From the IMG/VR virus record IMGVR_UViG_3300017971_000771, positions 1-23,571 of that record: a DNA stretch of 23,571 bases, one strand, 5' to 3'. Below the pieces are notes generated by a model. The model was not told where the DNA came from. It worked only from the letters and a program-made list of their open reading frames with translations, and did no database searches. Made by a program: the position numbers and the translations under genes. Numbering within the stretch: the first letter of the stretch is position 1; each line of letters opens with the position of its first letter. Source of the stretch: a virus. Positions 18,319 through 23,571 of the stretch are shown in pieces.

Positions 18319-18495
18319 ATGAACGAGCATCCATGCCGGGTTTGTATTTGTCTGAGTCTTTCCGAGAGGAAAAAGAGAAGTCTTCACCCATGGTTCGTGA
18401 GTCATTCTACTAACTGCTCTCAATGGTGCGAGGAATTCAAAGAATGGAAAAAATGCAGAAAGCAGCTTTCAACCTTGGCAAGGTCAGAACGGTAG
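18319..18495 (+). CDS. 58-aa Cys-rich protein
   Basis: ATG at 18319 with GGAGG upstream, only about 14 bases from the predicted transcript start. Cysteines at 6, 9, 11, 33, 37 and 46, with basic stretches (SERKKRSLHPW), a probable zinc-binding protein. Overlaps the next gene by 52 bases in another frame. Confidence 0.66.
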   Translation: MNEHPCRVCICLSLSERKKRSLHPWFVSHSTNCSQWCEEFKEWKKCRKQLSTLARSER

Positions 18496-18692
18496 GGGAG
18501 GTTGTCAAACCAAACCCCCTAACCACCCTGGTCAGGTTCGATCCTTTTGATTTCTCCGAGGAAGAGAAGCTTGAGCTTATGGTAGTTGGGTACTCATTTA
18601 ACAAGCTCGTACTCGACATGGAGGAAGCTGGAATTACCCACGAAGGGATCATAAAAAGGCACAACATTAAGCACAGCGTAGTTTTTATCTGA
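18444..18692 (+). CDS. Small hypothetical protein
   Basis: 82 residues from ATG at 18444 (GAGG 10 bases upstream; a longer frame to 18423 lacks a site). A basic N-terminus (MEKMQKAAFNLGKVR), then FDPFDFSEEEKLELMVVGYSF and a helical C-terminus (VLDMEEAGITHEGIIKRH). No family recognised. Confidence 0.72.
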   Translation: MEKMQKAAFNLGKVRTVGEVVKPNPLTTLVRFDPFDFSEEEKLELMVVGYSFNKLVLDMEEAGITHEGIIKRHNIKHSVVFI

Positions 18693-18703
18693 AAGGAGGG
18701 CTA

Positions 18704-18931
18704 ATGAGTCGTCAAAATTTCTTTGACTCAGGCTATCACCCTCTTGGGCCACGTGCCTATGAGGTTGCTGAAGAGAAACAAAGGTTTGAGGAATCAAGGA
18801 TCAGCGAGGATTGTTCTTTCTGCACGGTTCATCCGACATTCATGAATGGTCTTTGTGTTCATTGCTATTACGGAAAAACAGGCCCGACTAAGAACAACTT
18901 GGAGGCCACTAATGGAGAAGAATCCAAGTAA
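18704..18931 (+). CDS. Small zinc-ribbon-like protein
   Basis: 75 residues, AAGGAGG 5 bases before the ATG. CSFC and CVHC (about C37/C40 and C51/C54) form a compact four-Cys zinc ribbon. The N-terminus is polar. The end overlaps the next start by 20 bases. No family recognised. Confidence 0.76.
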   Translation: MSRQNFFDSGYHPLGPRAYEVAEEKQRFEESRISEDCSFCTVHPTFMNGLCVHCYYGKTGPTKNNLEATNGEESK

Positions 18932-19343
18932 GTGGTGTGGCGAGCTTAAGTGCTACACGGGCCCCTATGTTTGCAAGTCGTGCCAGAAGGCCTGTGATAA
19001 CCCGATACCGCTACCAAGGAAAAAAGGAGCGAGCAGTGGCAAACCTAAAACTAGAACCAGCACAATTCATAAACGAGCAAGAGCTATTAGAGTTCTTGAA
19101 CGCCACTTCAAATCAGATCGCTTCGTTAAGGCGCCGGGGGATGCCTTATTTGCAAGTTGGGAACAACCTCAGGATGTATTTCGTTCCTGCGTTATTGGAT
19201 TGGATGACGACTCACGGCAGAAATCAGCTGGACGTAAAAAAGTATCTCGACCTGTAAAAAATGAACCCACAGTTCCCTCTGGAAAACTCTCCAGACCTCC
19301 TGTGCATTCTGGGAGACAGTGGAGACAAGGTTTAAAAAAATAA
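18912..19343 (+). CDS. Cys-rich protein with long basic C-terminal region
   Basis: 143 residues from ATG at 18912 (GGAGG, 6 bases). The first 40 residues carry WCGELKCYTGPYVCKSC and ACDN, a likely zinc site. The rest is Arg/Lys/Ser-rich and runs in a second frame across the whole HTH gene at 19036-19257. Either this is a truly nested pair or the C-terminal region is a fortuitous open frame behind a short real gene; the N-terminal part is supported by its ribosome site and cysteines. Confidence 0.5.
   Translation: MEKNPSKWCGELKCYTGPYVCKSCQKACDNPIPLPRKKGASSGKPKTRTSTIHKRARAIRVLERHFKSDRFVKAPGDALFASWEQPQDVFRSCVIGLDDDSRQKSAGRKKVSRPVKNEPTVPSGKLSRPPVHSGRQWRQGLKK
19036..19257 (+). CDS. Small helix-turn-helix protein, possibly excisionase-like
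   Basis: 73 residues from a GTG at 19036 with AAAGGAG 6 bases upstream. INEQELLEFLNATSNQIASLRRRGMPYLQVGNNLRMYFVPALLDWM is split here as the MerR/AlpA-type winged-helix (HTH_17) layout used by excisionases and small regulators: helix 1 around 10-18, recognition helix around 20-33, wing around 36-45. It may regulate or direct excision by the integrase at the far left, but that is inference. Nested in another frame inside the gene at 18912. Confidence 0.75.
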   Translation: MANLKLEPAQFINEQELLEFLNATSNQIASLRRRGMPYLQVGNNLRMYFVPALLDWMTTHGRNQLDVKKYLDL

Positions 19344-19380
19344 GTATCAGAGCAGGGGGCTGTTGTATTTGAGGAGATAT

Positions 19381-19590
19381 ATGAGGGGTAAAAAAGCGAA
19401 GCTTCTCAGGAAGATAGCATATACCCAGAGAGTTGGAAAAGCCATAGTCACCCTAGACTTCCGTGACCGTGAATACGACTGGGTAGACCCACCTGGCCGA
19501 TGGCGCAGCCTGAACAAGACTTGTATAGCTGACGAACAGCGGTTTATGTATCAGGCCCTAAAAGGGCGACGGGGGTTGCCTCCGGTATGA
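19381..19590 (+). CDS. Small basic hypothetical protein
   Basis: 69 residues from ATG at 19381 with GAGGAG upstream (4-base spacing; a TTG at 19363 is an alternative start). The N-terminus is very basic (MRGKKAKLLRKIAYTQR) and the middle has VTLDFRDREYDWVDPPGRW. No family recognised. Ends in ATGA overlap with the next gene. Confidence 0.7.
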   Translation: MRGKKAKLLRKIAYTQRVGKAIVTLDFRDREYDWVDPPGRWRSLNKTCIADEQRFMYQALKGRRGLPPV

Positions 19591-19802
19591 TCTGCCCAAG
19601 CTGTTCCCAATGGCAATCTGGTCCACGGGAGATGGAGGAGACTAGATTGGGAAATCCATGCTGTAATCGTTGTGGTCATATAGAGTTCCCAGGAGTTGGA
19701 GAGTGGAAAAGTGGAGGCCCCATAAAGTCAAAACTGGTGGATAGGTCGAACTGTGATTGTGATCGCTGTGTCCAGAGGCCTGTGCAAATGAGGTTGCTTT
19801 GA
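19587..19802 (+). CDS. Small Cys-rich zinc-binding-like protein
   Basis: 71 residues; the ATG overlaps the preceding stop, so translation is probably coupled. CPSC (3-6), CCNRC (25-29) and CDCDRC (57-62) give up to eight cysteines in three clusters, a double zinc site. Not recognised. Confidence 0.73.
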   Translation: MICPSCSQWQSGPREMEETRLGNPCCNRCGHIEFPGVGEWKSGGPIKSKLVDRSNCDCDRCVQRPVQMRLL

Positions 19803-20023
19803 CACCGTGGAAACGATTCAAGGAGCTTACAGGGAAGAGCAGCTGGAATTCCCATTTAGATTGTCCTGGGTGTCCGGCTTGGGCCTCAAACGTGAAGCGA
19901 TGTTATTGGAGTCCCGCATTCTTGGCAAGATCAAAAGGAAGCTTGAAGGGTGTAAAACTAGCTTCGATTCCCCAAGGGAAACTATCCCAATGCCCCTTGA
20001 TTGAATATGCGAGGTTGTTTTGA
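19799..20023 (+). CDS. Small Cys-containing protein, TTG start
   Basis: 74 residues. TTG at 19799 overlaps the previous stop (TTGA), with GAGG upstream. Contains CPGCPAWASNVKRCYW, a Cys/aromatic motif typical of metal sites in this cluster, and ends IEYARLF. A competing frame from GTG at 19807 (65 residues, no cysteine pair) is less convincing; only one is likely real. Confidence 0.55.
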   Translation: MTPWKRFKELTGKSSWNSHLDCPGCPAWASNVKRCYWSPAFLARSKGSLKGVKLASIPQGKLSQCPLIEYARLF

Positions 20024-20121
20024 TAGACCCAATAAGTATCAAAGTTGGTCTGGCCCTGGTGATGGCGGTGATAATTTTTATCTTAGTTGAAGAGTTTTTC
20101 GCTTTCTGGAAGGATTTATAA
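20020..20121 (+). CDS. 33-aa membrane protein, TTG start
   Basis: TTG at 20020 overlaps the previous stop (TTGA), with the GAGG of GAGGTTG upstream. The frame runs to TAA at 20121, which overlaps the next ATG. IDPISIKVG leads into LALVMAVIIFILVEEFFAF, one transmembrane helix. Unknown function. Confidence 0.6.
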   Translation: MIDPISIKVGLALVMAVIIFILVEEFFAFWKDL

Positions 20122-20366
20122 TGCCCATCTATGAGTACGAATGCGATACTTGCGGTTTCGTCGTTGAGGAATTCTTCCCGGTAATTCCGCTAGAGGTTCC
20201 ATCCCATCTTGATAAGTCTTGTGATAGATGTATGGGTAAATCTTTCAGGAAAACCATTTCAGCCCCCAACTTCCACCTCAAGGGCACATGCTGGGCCAAG
20301 GACGGTTACAGCATGCAGTATCAAGATGGAAGCAGGGTGGTTTCTATAACTGAACCTGATGAGTAA
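20121..20366 (+). CDS. FmdB-family zinc ribbon protein
   Basis: 81 residues. MPIYEYECDTCGFVVEEFF is the FmdB family signature (CxxC in the first 12 residues), followed by a second pair CDRC and GKSFRKTISAPNFHLKGTCWAKDGYS, as in the CxxC-CxxC-SSSS domain. Such proteins are putative regulators and are common in phages of anaerobes. No change in key Cys is seen. Start overlaps the previous stop (TAATG). Confidence 0.9.
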   Translation: MPIYEYECDTCGFVVEEFFPVIPLEVPSHLDKSCDRCMGKSFRKTISAPNFHLKGTCWAKDGYSMQYQDGSRVVSITEPDE

Positions 20367-20375
20367 GGAGATCTC

Positions 20376-20711
20376 ATGGAATTTCCAACTTGTGGACTTT
20401 GCTTTTTCTTCAACGAGGTGAGACAGAGGGACGAAAAAACAGGTGAGGAAACATCTACGGGGATGGGTTTCTGCAATGCCAATCCGCCGAAGGTCTACCT
20501 GTTTCCTGGCCCAGCACCAAAGGTGGCAATGGGAGCCGGGAACCAAACGGAGATGAGTCTTCAGCCTAGAAACCTGAGGCCAGCAGTTGGTTCTGAAGAT
20601 CTTTGCTGTAGGTTCTTCATTCCACGGGAAGGGGAAGAGCTTACTATCGGGAATTCCGATGACAAATGCAACCGCTCAGAAGGAGATGCCTGTAGTGATT
20701 GCAAATCATAG
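20376..20711 (+). CDS. Cys-rich hypothetical protein
   Basis: 111 residues, AAGGAG 7 bases before the ATG. Cysteines at 6, 9, 33, 77, 78, 98, 106 and 109 (CGLCFFFNEV at the start, LCCRFF near the end, CSDC at the tail). The pattern suggests a metal site. The N-terminal 'CGLCxFF' is often seen in short phage proteins of unknown role. Confidence 0.78.
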   Translation: MEFPTCGLCFFFNEVRQRDEKTGEETSTGMGFCNANPPKVYLFPGPAPKVAMGAGNQTEMSLQPRNLRPAVGSEDLCCRFFIPREGEELTIGNSDDKCNRSEGDACSDCKS

Positions 20712-20916
20712 GTGGACGAGGATACACAATAGCAAACCCTTAGACAAGGTTGCTGCCGCAAGATTCAAGGCACGTAAGTCTATCATAAAAAACAAGGACT
20801 TCCTTGCCGCCTGTTCGGCGGCACTTGTTGATCCGACGCCTAGACAGGCGAGAAAGTGGAACAATGGAAAAGGAAGAGCTTTTTTATTCAGAAGTGTTGC
20901 CCGAAAAAGTTCCTGA
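20695..20916 (+). CDS. Small basic protein
   Basis: 73 residues from a GTG at 20695 (AAGGAG 9 bases upstream). Highly basic (RWTRIHNSKPLDKVAAARFKARK..., ARKWNNGKGRAFLFRSVARKSS). Earlier in-frame starts at 20659 and 20686 exist but have poor ribosome spacing. Possible DNA- or RNA-binding protein; no family recognised. Overlaps its neighbours in other frames. Confidence 0.55.
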   Translation: MIANHRWTRIHNSKPLDKVAAARFKARKSIIKNKDFLAACSAALVDPTPRQARKWNNGKGRAFLFRSVARKSS

Positions 20917-21118
20917 GTTCTATATTGACTTTGACACTGACAGGTACGCAGCCGGGTGGAATTATAGGTGCTCCAAATGTGGGAGACTAACACGCTCTAT
21001 TGCTACCTACTTCCCCTGCAAGAATCAGCTTATCACAACAAAAATAGTTTGCATGTGTTGCAATGCCAAGTGGAGGCTTAGTATCGAATACAAGGTGCCA
21101 GAAGGGAGCATGCATTGA
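20864..21118 (+). CDS. Small zinc-ribbon-like protein
   Basis: 84 residues from ATG at 20864 (a longer frame exists, weak ribosome site). CSKC and CMCC pairs (about C35/C38 and C61/C64) make a four-Cys zinc ribbon; the N-terminus is acidic (MEKEELFYSEVLPEKVPEF). No family recognised. Its stop overlaps the next TTG start. Confidence 0.72.
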   Translation: MEKEELFYSEVLPEKVPEFYIDFDTDRYAAGWNYRCSKCGRLTRSIATYFPCKNQLITTKIVCMCCNAKWRLSIEYKVPEGSMH

Positions 21119-21345
21119 AACTCGAAGAGCTTATTGTCAGGACTAGAAATGAAATTCCCTGCCCGAATTGTAGGAATGACGATGGTATCTCGACGGGCTT
21201 GATATGCATTGGGTCTTTACCGAGTGGGAGGCCAAAGCTTGTCCCGTGCTCACTTTGCCGGGGCGCCACAACCGTGAAGGAGAGGACGATCCAAGAGTTT
21301 GCTGAGATGATGCAGATGCAAGGGGTGCAACCACATGAATGGTAG
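21115..21345 (+). CDS. Small zinc-ribbon protein, TTG start
   Basis: 76 residues. TTG at 21115 overlaps the previous stop (TTGA) with AAGGGAG upstream. CPNC (about 16-19) and CSLC (45-48) with Gly-rich spacing resemble a DnaJ-type zinc finger. The C-terminal helix (IQEFAEMMQMQ) is amphipathic. Last gene of the small-gene cluster; a terminator follows. Confidence 0.75.
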   Translation: MKLEELIVRTRNEIPCPNCRNDDGISTGLICIGSLPSGRPKLVPCSLCRGATTVKERTIQEFAEMMQMQGVQPHEW

Positions 21346-21395
21346 CCTGTGATAAATAACCCCTGTTAACGGATCGGTGGCTGAGAACAGCTGAA

Positions 21396-21432
21396 GGGCG
21401 GTGACCTGGTGAGGCGAGAGCCGTCCTTTTTA
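21396..21432 (+). terminator. Terminator of the small-gene operon
   Basis: GGGCGGT (21396-21402) pairs with GCCGTCC (21420-21426) over 7 bp with two G-U pairs, followed by TTTTTAT. A small inner stem CCT/AGG sits in the loop. It ends the small-gene operon, 51 bases after the last stop. Confidence 0.7.
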
Positions 21433-21440
21433 TGAAAACC

Positions 21441-21489
21441 AAAGCACTTCTAGTAAGATAGTATATATACATCTTACTAGAAGTGCTTT
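21441..21489. repeat. 19-bp perfect inverted repeat with TTTTTATTT tail
   Basis: AAAGCACTTCTAGTAAGAT (21441-21459) and its exact complement (21471-21489) flank the loop AGTATATATAC. The tail TTTTTATTT makes it look like a strong rightward terminator, yet it stands only 16 bases before the next ATG, where it may instead be a protein-binding site or late-gene control element. Confidence 0.75.
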
Positions 21490-21505
21490 TTATTTGGAGA
21501 CAACG

Positions 21506-22474
21506 ATGGGCAAATCTTCAAGCATACAGTCACACACTGACAAGTACTCCTTGATTGGTGCGCTAGACCCAGACACCGATGAGATAAAGCCAGTAAAACT
21601 AGGTGACGGCACCGTTCTTGGCTTGGGTGTCCAGCTGTATGTTTGGGACTCAGACAGCCTGGCATGGGTAAAGATGCAGCAGCCCACCATTGAGGCTGGC
21701 GATCTATATGTAGCGGTAGATCAGGTTGAGGCAAAGCTTGATACGGTTAACGCAAACCTCGGTACCATGGAAACCACACTCAATGCTATCCAGGCTGCCG
21801 TTGAATTAATAGACAATGCCATAGCTGGCAGTGAGATGCAAGTTGATGTTGTAACTTCTGCCCTTCCTTCTGGTGCTGCTACCAGTGCCAATCAGGGTAC
21901 CATCATCACGGCACTGCAGAAGATAGATGATATCCAGAACGCTCTCAAGTCTGTAGATACAGATGAGCTAGTTTCTAGGTTAACCGACTCAGCAGGGACG
22001 GAAATCAACCCGGCCAAAGAGGATGGAAACCTCTCAAGTATTAAGACCGCTGTGGAGATTATTGATAACTTTATTTCTGGGTCAAGGGGCTTGGTGACAG
22101 AAGATAATAGCGCTGCGATCAAGACAGCTGTGGAGGCGTGTCAGACAGCACTTGAGCTGCTAGATAATGCAATAGCTGGTAATGAGTTGCAGGTTGATGT
22201 AGTCTCTTCAGCTCTTCCGAGTGGTGCGGCCACCTCAGCCAAACAGGACACTCTCATTTCAGCAGTTCAGGACCAGCGCGACAACTACCGATACACAGGC
22301 TTCCTAGAGGACGGCACAGACGCTTATGTCGGATACGAGGATGAGGATGGAAACTACTTTATAGAGAAGCATCCATCCTCAGGGCTAACAACCTTCACCG
22401 CTGGTAGTGGTGGAATCCCTGCTACGGGTACGTGGACGGGATTAAGCTACACTAGCTTCGCGGATACGTTCTAA
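21506..22474 (+). CDS. Virion or tail-associated protein with internal repeats
   Basis: 322 residues from ATG at 21506 (GGAG upstream). The middle part has repeats: VELIDNAIAGSEMQVDVVTS and LELLDNAIAGNELQVDVVSS, each followed by ALPSGAATSA, plus a third, diverged copy (VEIIDNFISGSRGLV). The C-terminus is Tyr/Asp-rich (DAYVGYEDEDGNYFIEKHP) and ends in Gly/Thr-rich beta sequence. Such repeats are common in phage tail spikes and adaptors, but no specific family is recognised. Its stop overlaps the next start (TAATG). Confidence 0.7.
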   Translation: MGKSSSIQSHTDKYSLIGALDPDTDEIKPVKLGDGTVLGLGVQLYVWDSDSLAWVKMQQPTIEAGDLYVAVDQVEAKLDTVNANLGTMETTLNAIQAAVELIDNAIAGSEMQVDVVTSALPSGAATSANQGTIITALQKIDDIQNALKSVDTDELVSRLTDSAGTEINPAKEDGNLSSIKTAVEIIDNFISGSRGLVTEDNSAAIKTAVEACQTALELLDNAIAGNELQVDVVSSALPSGAATSAKQDTLISAVQDQRDNYRYTGFLEDGTDAYVGYEDEDGNYFIEKHPSSGLTTFTAGSGGIPATGTWTGLSYTSFADTF

Positions 22475-23571
22475 TGGCAGGTAGGATGATTACAAACTTG
22501 GGTGCTATTGTAATAGTGAAGCACCGTGCCGACGTGATCCTGGCTAAGGACGGGAATGGTCTGCAGCTGACTGATGACGGCGGGAATCTAGGTATCACTG
22601 TGGCAGATGGCGGAAATGTCTTAATTGGTACAGCAGAAGCTGTAGGTATAGCAGGGCAGCTTCAAGTTTTTGGTACTACTTTTGCTGCTATAACACTTAG
22701 AGATACAGACAATGATACAGAGGGTATGTTGTATCAATATTCTGGTGGAATGATAGTAGGGTGTTACTCTCAACATGATCTTTACTTGAGGACTAATAAT
22801 ACTAATAGGGTCTTTATAGACAAGACACAAGCCCTTGTTTGTATTAACGAGACTGCTAATGCCAGTATGACAGTGGGGCTAACAATAAATCAAGGTGCGA
22901 ACGATGACGAAATCCTAGCATTTAAGTCTAGTGATGTGGCGCATGGGGCTACTAGTATTACTGAGGCAGACTCATATGCTTCTTTCAAGAAAGTGTCCGC
23001 TGGTAGTGGTGGCTTACTCTTCCAGGCTTTTGGGGGAGGTGTTAGTGCTGTACAGTTTAACCTGTACGCTACTTCAGATAACACCACTAAGAGTTCGGCT
23101 GGTTACGGTCCTGCTCACTTTAAGATAATGAAGATTGCTGGTGGTGTAGGAGGGGCTGTTGGGGCCAATGCCAACTTATTATCTATAGCGAATAACACCT
23201 CCACCAAATGGATTCTAGACGAAGACGGAGACACCTGGCAGAGTGGCGGCGCAATTATAACTGGTCATGTTTGCATCGGCGAAGATAAATCTCCTGGCGC
23301 TGCCTTAGAGGTAACTGAGAATAGTACCTATAATAGTGAGTCATCAGCAGGATTACGAATCACAGAGGGTACTTCTGATGTTGGTGTATTACTAGGAGCC
23401 GATAAAACTAATAATATAGCTTATATCCAGGCGTTAGATCCTGCTACTAGTTATGCAACAAGACCTCTAGCATTGATGCCAAATGGAGGGATGGTTGTCT
23501 TGGGTGGTTACGGTACGTTTACCAACGCTAACATGAATACAGGGCTTACTATAAGTCAGGGAGCCAATGAC
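22474..23571 (+). CDS. Tail-fibre-like structural protein, 3' end outside the window
   Basis: The ATG at 22474 overlaps the previous stop; 366 codons are open to the window edge. Gly/Ala/Thr/Asn-rich beta sequence such as VGLTINQGAND, SYASFKKVSAGSGGLLF and GGVGGAVGANANLLS indicates a repetitive beta-structured fibre or decoration protein. TVGLTINQGAND and a second copy, TGLTISQGAND at the window edge, show internal duplication. Expected on the virion surface; receptor binding is plausible only by type. Confidence 0.72.
   Translation, partial: MAGRMITNLGAIVIVKHRADVILAKDGNGLQLTDDGGNLGITVADGGNVLIGTAEAVGIAGQLQVFGTTFAAITLRDTDNDTEGMLYQYSGGMIVGCYSQHDLYLRTNNTNRVFIDKTQALVCINETANASMTVGLTINQGANDDEILAFKSSDVAHGATSITEADSYASFKKVSAGSGGLLFQAFGGGVSAVQFNLYATSDNTTKSSAGYGPAHFKIMKIAGGVGGAVGANANLLSIANNTSTKWILDEDGDTWQSGGAIITGHVCIGEDKSPGAALEVTENSTYNSESSAGLRITEGTSDVGVLLGADKTNNIAYIQALDPATSYATRPLALMPNGGMVVLGGYGTFTNANMNTGLTISQGAND

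Noticed and set aside
19807-20004. 65-codon frame from GTG at 19807
   Set aside because: It competes with the 19799 frame, which has a Cys motif and coupling to the previous stop; not listed as a separate gene.
1-23571. CRISPR arrays or insertion sequences
   Set aside because: No regularly spaced repeats with unique spacers and no transposase were seen; the Cas4-like nuclease stands alone and the tandem repeats are coding.

Overview
The window looks like the left part of a temperate phage or prophage genome. It opens inside the 3' half of a tRNA-Val(CAC) gene that encodes its own CCA. A tyrosine recombinase gene ends 9 bases after it and points toward it, the usual arrangement at a prophage end. 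Ribosome binding sites are strong (AGGAGG type) and promoters are sigma70-like. From memory, the integrase (N-terminal Cys/His cluster, Lys-His in place of the usual Arg-His box) resembles those of Desulfobacterota prophages; the host assignment is tentative. No terminase, capsid, portal or lysis gene was recognised.

Layout. (1) 64-4839, leftward: integrase, pentapeptide-repeat protein, a 59-codon remnant of an RNA-ligase-type nucleotidyltransferase, several small zinc-ribbon-like or membrane proteins, an acidic-linker protein and a Cas4/RecB-like nuclease. (2) 4900-5500, the genetic switch: an HTH repressor with its own terminator, and promoters whose 17-bp spacers carry the palindrome TATCACATCGGTGATA or a close variant. 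(3) 5500-11015, rightward replication block: DnaB-like helicase, an acyl-carrier-protein-like gene, a replication initiator, SSB and a dATP/dGTP diphosphohydrolase-like protein. (4) 11161-11204, a bidirectional terminator between convergent operons. (5) 11206-15897, a leftward operon built on a MoxR-type AAA+ ATPase, a DUF3150-like protein and a putative metallopeptidase-VWA protein (a CobS/CobT-like arrangement), with a stem-loop between neighbouring genes at each of its four larger junctions. (6) 15898-16783, gene-free regulatory DNA: a candidate structured RNA, an array of TGACA boxes and promoters. (7) 16784-21345, a rightward run of about 18 tiny genes, most with paired cysteines, interrupted by a secreted or lipoprotein gene that looks like a moron. 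(8) 21396-21489, two hairpins including a terminator, followed by two virion or tail-fibre-like genes, the second running off the window.

How the parts fit together: the repressor probably holds down the nuclease operon, the replication operon and two promoters in the small-gene region, because all four share the same promoter/operator architecture. The replication block supplies helicase, initiator and SSB. The AAA+/VWA operon is a self-contained accessory module of unknown target. The zinc-ribbon mini-proteins are candidates for host-takeover factors, but none can be given a function from sequence alone.
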